In this document: positions 42,373-42,453 of the stretch, one piece after another
Position numbering within the stretch: position 1 is the stretch's first letter
Layout of the letters: each line of letters opens with the position of its first letter
Assembly: GCA_003248755.1 (NCBI GenBank)
Contig: QFQW01000029.1
Location: 1-42,453 of the forward strand
Source of the DNA: Chryseobacterium sp.
Lineage (GTDB): Bacteria > Bacteroidota > Bacteroidia > Flavobacteriales > Weeksellaceae
DNA length: 42,453 nucleotides
Direction of reading: 5' to 3'
The notes under the pieces: generated by a model
What the model was told of the DNA's origin: nothing
Databases searched by the model: none
Seen by the model: only the letters and a program-made list of their open reading frames with translations
Made by a program: the position numbers and the translations under genes

Positions 42373-42453
42373 ATGGCAGACGAAAAATTATGATATAGCG
42401 ATGCTGAACTGCAAGAATTCAAACAATTAATTCAAGGAAAAATTGCAAAAGCA
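42373..42453 (+). pseudogene. DksA/TraR-like gene start with in-frame TGA at codon 7 (partial)
   Basis: From ATG at 42373 the frame reads MADEKL, then TGA (42391-42393), then YSDAELQEFKQLIQGKIAKA to the window edge. In flavobacteria a DksA/TraR-family gene usually follows ileS and begins with MADE- or MSDE-like residues, an Arg and YSDAELQEF. The TGA sits where AGA or CGA would be expected, so one base change would restore it. Apart from the stop, the frame is unbroken for 27 codons, with a purine-rich stretch (GGTGGAA) before the ATG. This may be a real nonsense change or a base-call error. The gap 42216-42372 has no gene. Confidence 0.6.

Noticed and set aside
42391..42393. Selenocysteine or readthrough use of TGA in the DksA/TraR-like gene
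   Set aside because: Homologues have no selenocysteine here as far as I know, Arg is expected, and no hairpin is seen right after the codon; a base change or read error is simpler.

Overview
The window looks like chromosomal DNA of a flavobacterium close to Chryseobacterium (Bacteroidota, Weeksellaceae). It is AT-rich. Its promoter-like elements have the Bacteroidota form TAnnTTTG. It encodes flavobacterial families: a DUF6089 protein next to uppS and bamA, a type IX secretion C-terminal sorting domain, paired OmpH/Skp proteins, and ileS followed by a DksA/TraR-family start. The genus is inferred from protein resemblance only; there is no rRNA here.

Layout. 1-774: the end of a sensor histidine kinase and its response regulator. 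903-7568: a tightly packed ten-gene plus-strand operon between a promoter-like box and a shared terminator. Its products are a YegP-like protein, a stand-alone HSDR_N-type nuclease-like protein, a Cys-rich exported SH3 protein, a VanZ-like membrane protein with a duplicated motif, a PH-SHOCT protein, a TM2 protein, a DUF6804-like membrane protein, a TerB-like protein, a coiled-coil four-TM protein and a vWA-like lipoprotein. I know of no named system with this content, and it is the best candidate for an undescribed system. 7603-16534 (minus): a TPR protein, an exported protein with rfbD, a thioesterase, and the envelope-biogenesis operon DUF6089-uppS-bamA-ompH-ompH.

16714-28667 (minus): an exopolysaccharide region. 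It holds a Wzc-like kinase with a (Gly-Tyr)11 tail, a Wza-like lipoprotein, a WecA/TagO-like transferase and a GT2. After an arginase-fold gene with degenerate metal ligands come GT-C-like proteins, an EpsG-like polymerase and an acyltransferase. These would build a lipid-linked glycan, polymerise it, decorate it and export it.

28668-32760: an accessory patch. It contains a small conserved gene, a strict 21-bp tandem array, a frameshifted cyclase-like gene followed by an attC-like inverted repeat, a Cas9 N-terminal fragment fused to an unrelated membrane tail, a GIY-YIG-like gene cut off at a palindrome, and a serine hydrolase gene between two direct copies of a REP-like element. 32807-42453: core genes return, with topA, a T9SS-sorted FG-GAP/ASPIC protein with a diheme cytochrome lipoprotein, ileS, and the start of a DksA/TraR-like gene carrying an in-frame TGA at codon 7. 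I see no tRNA, rRNA or CRISPR array.
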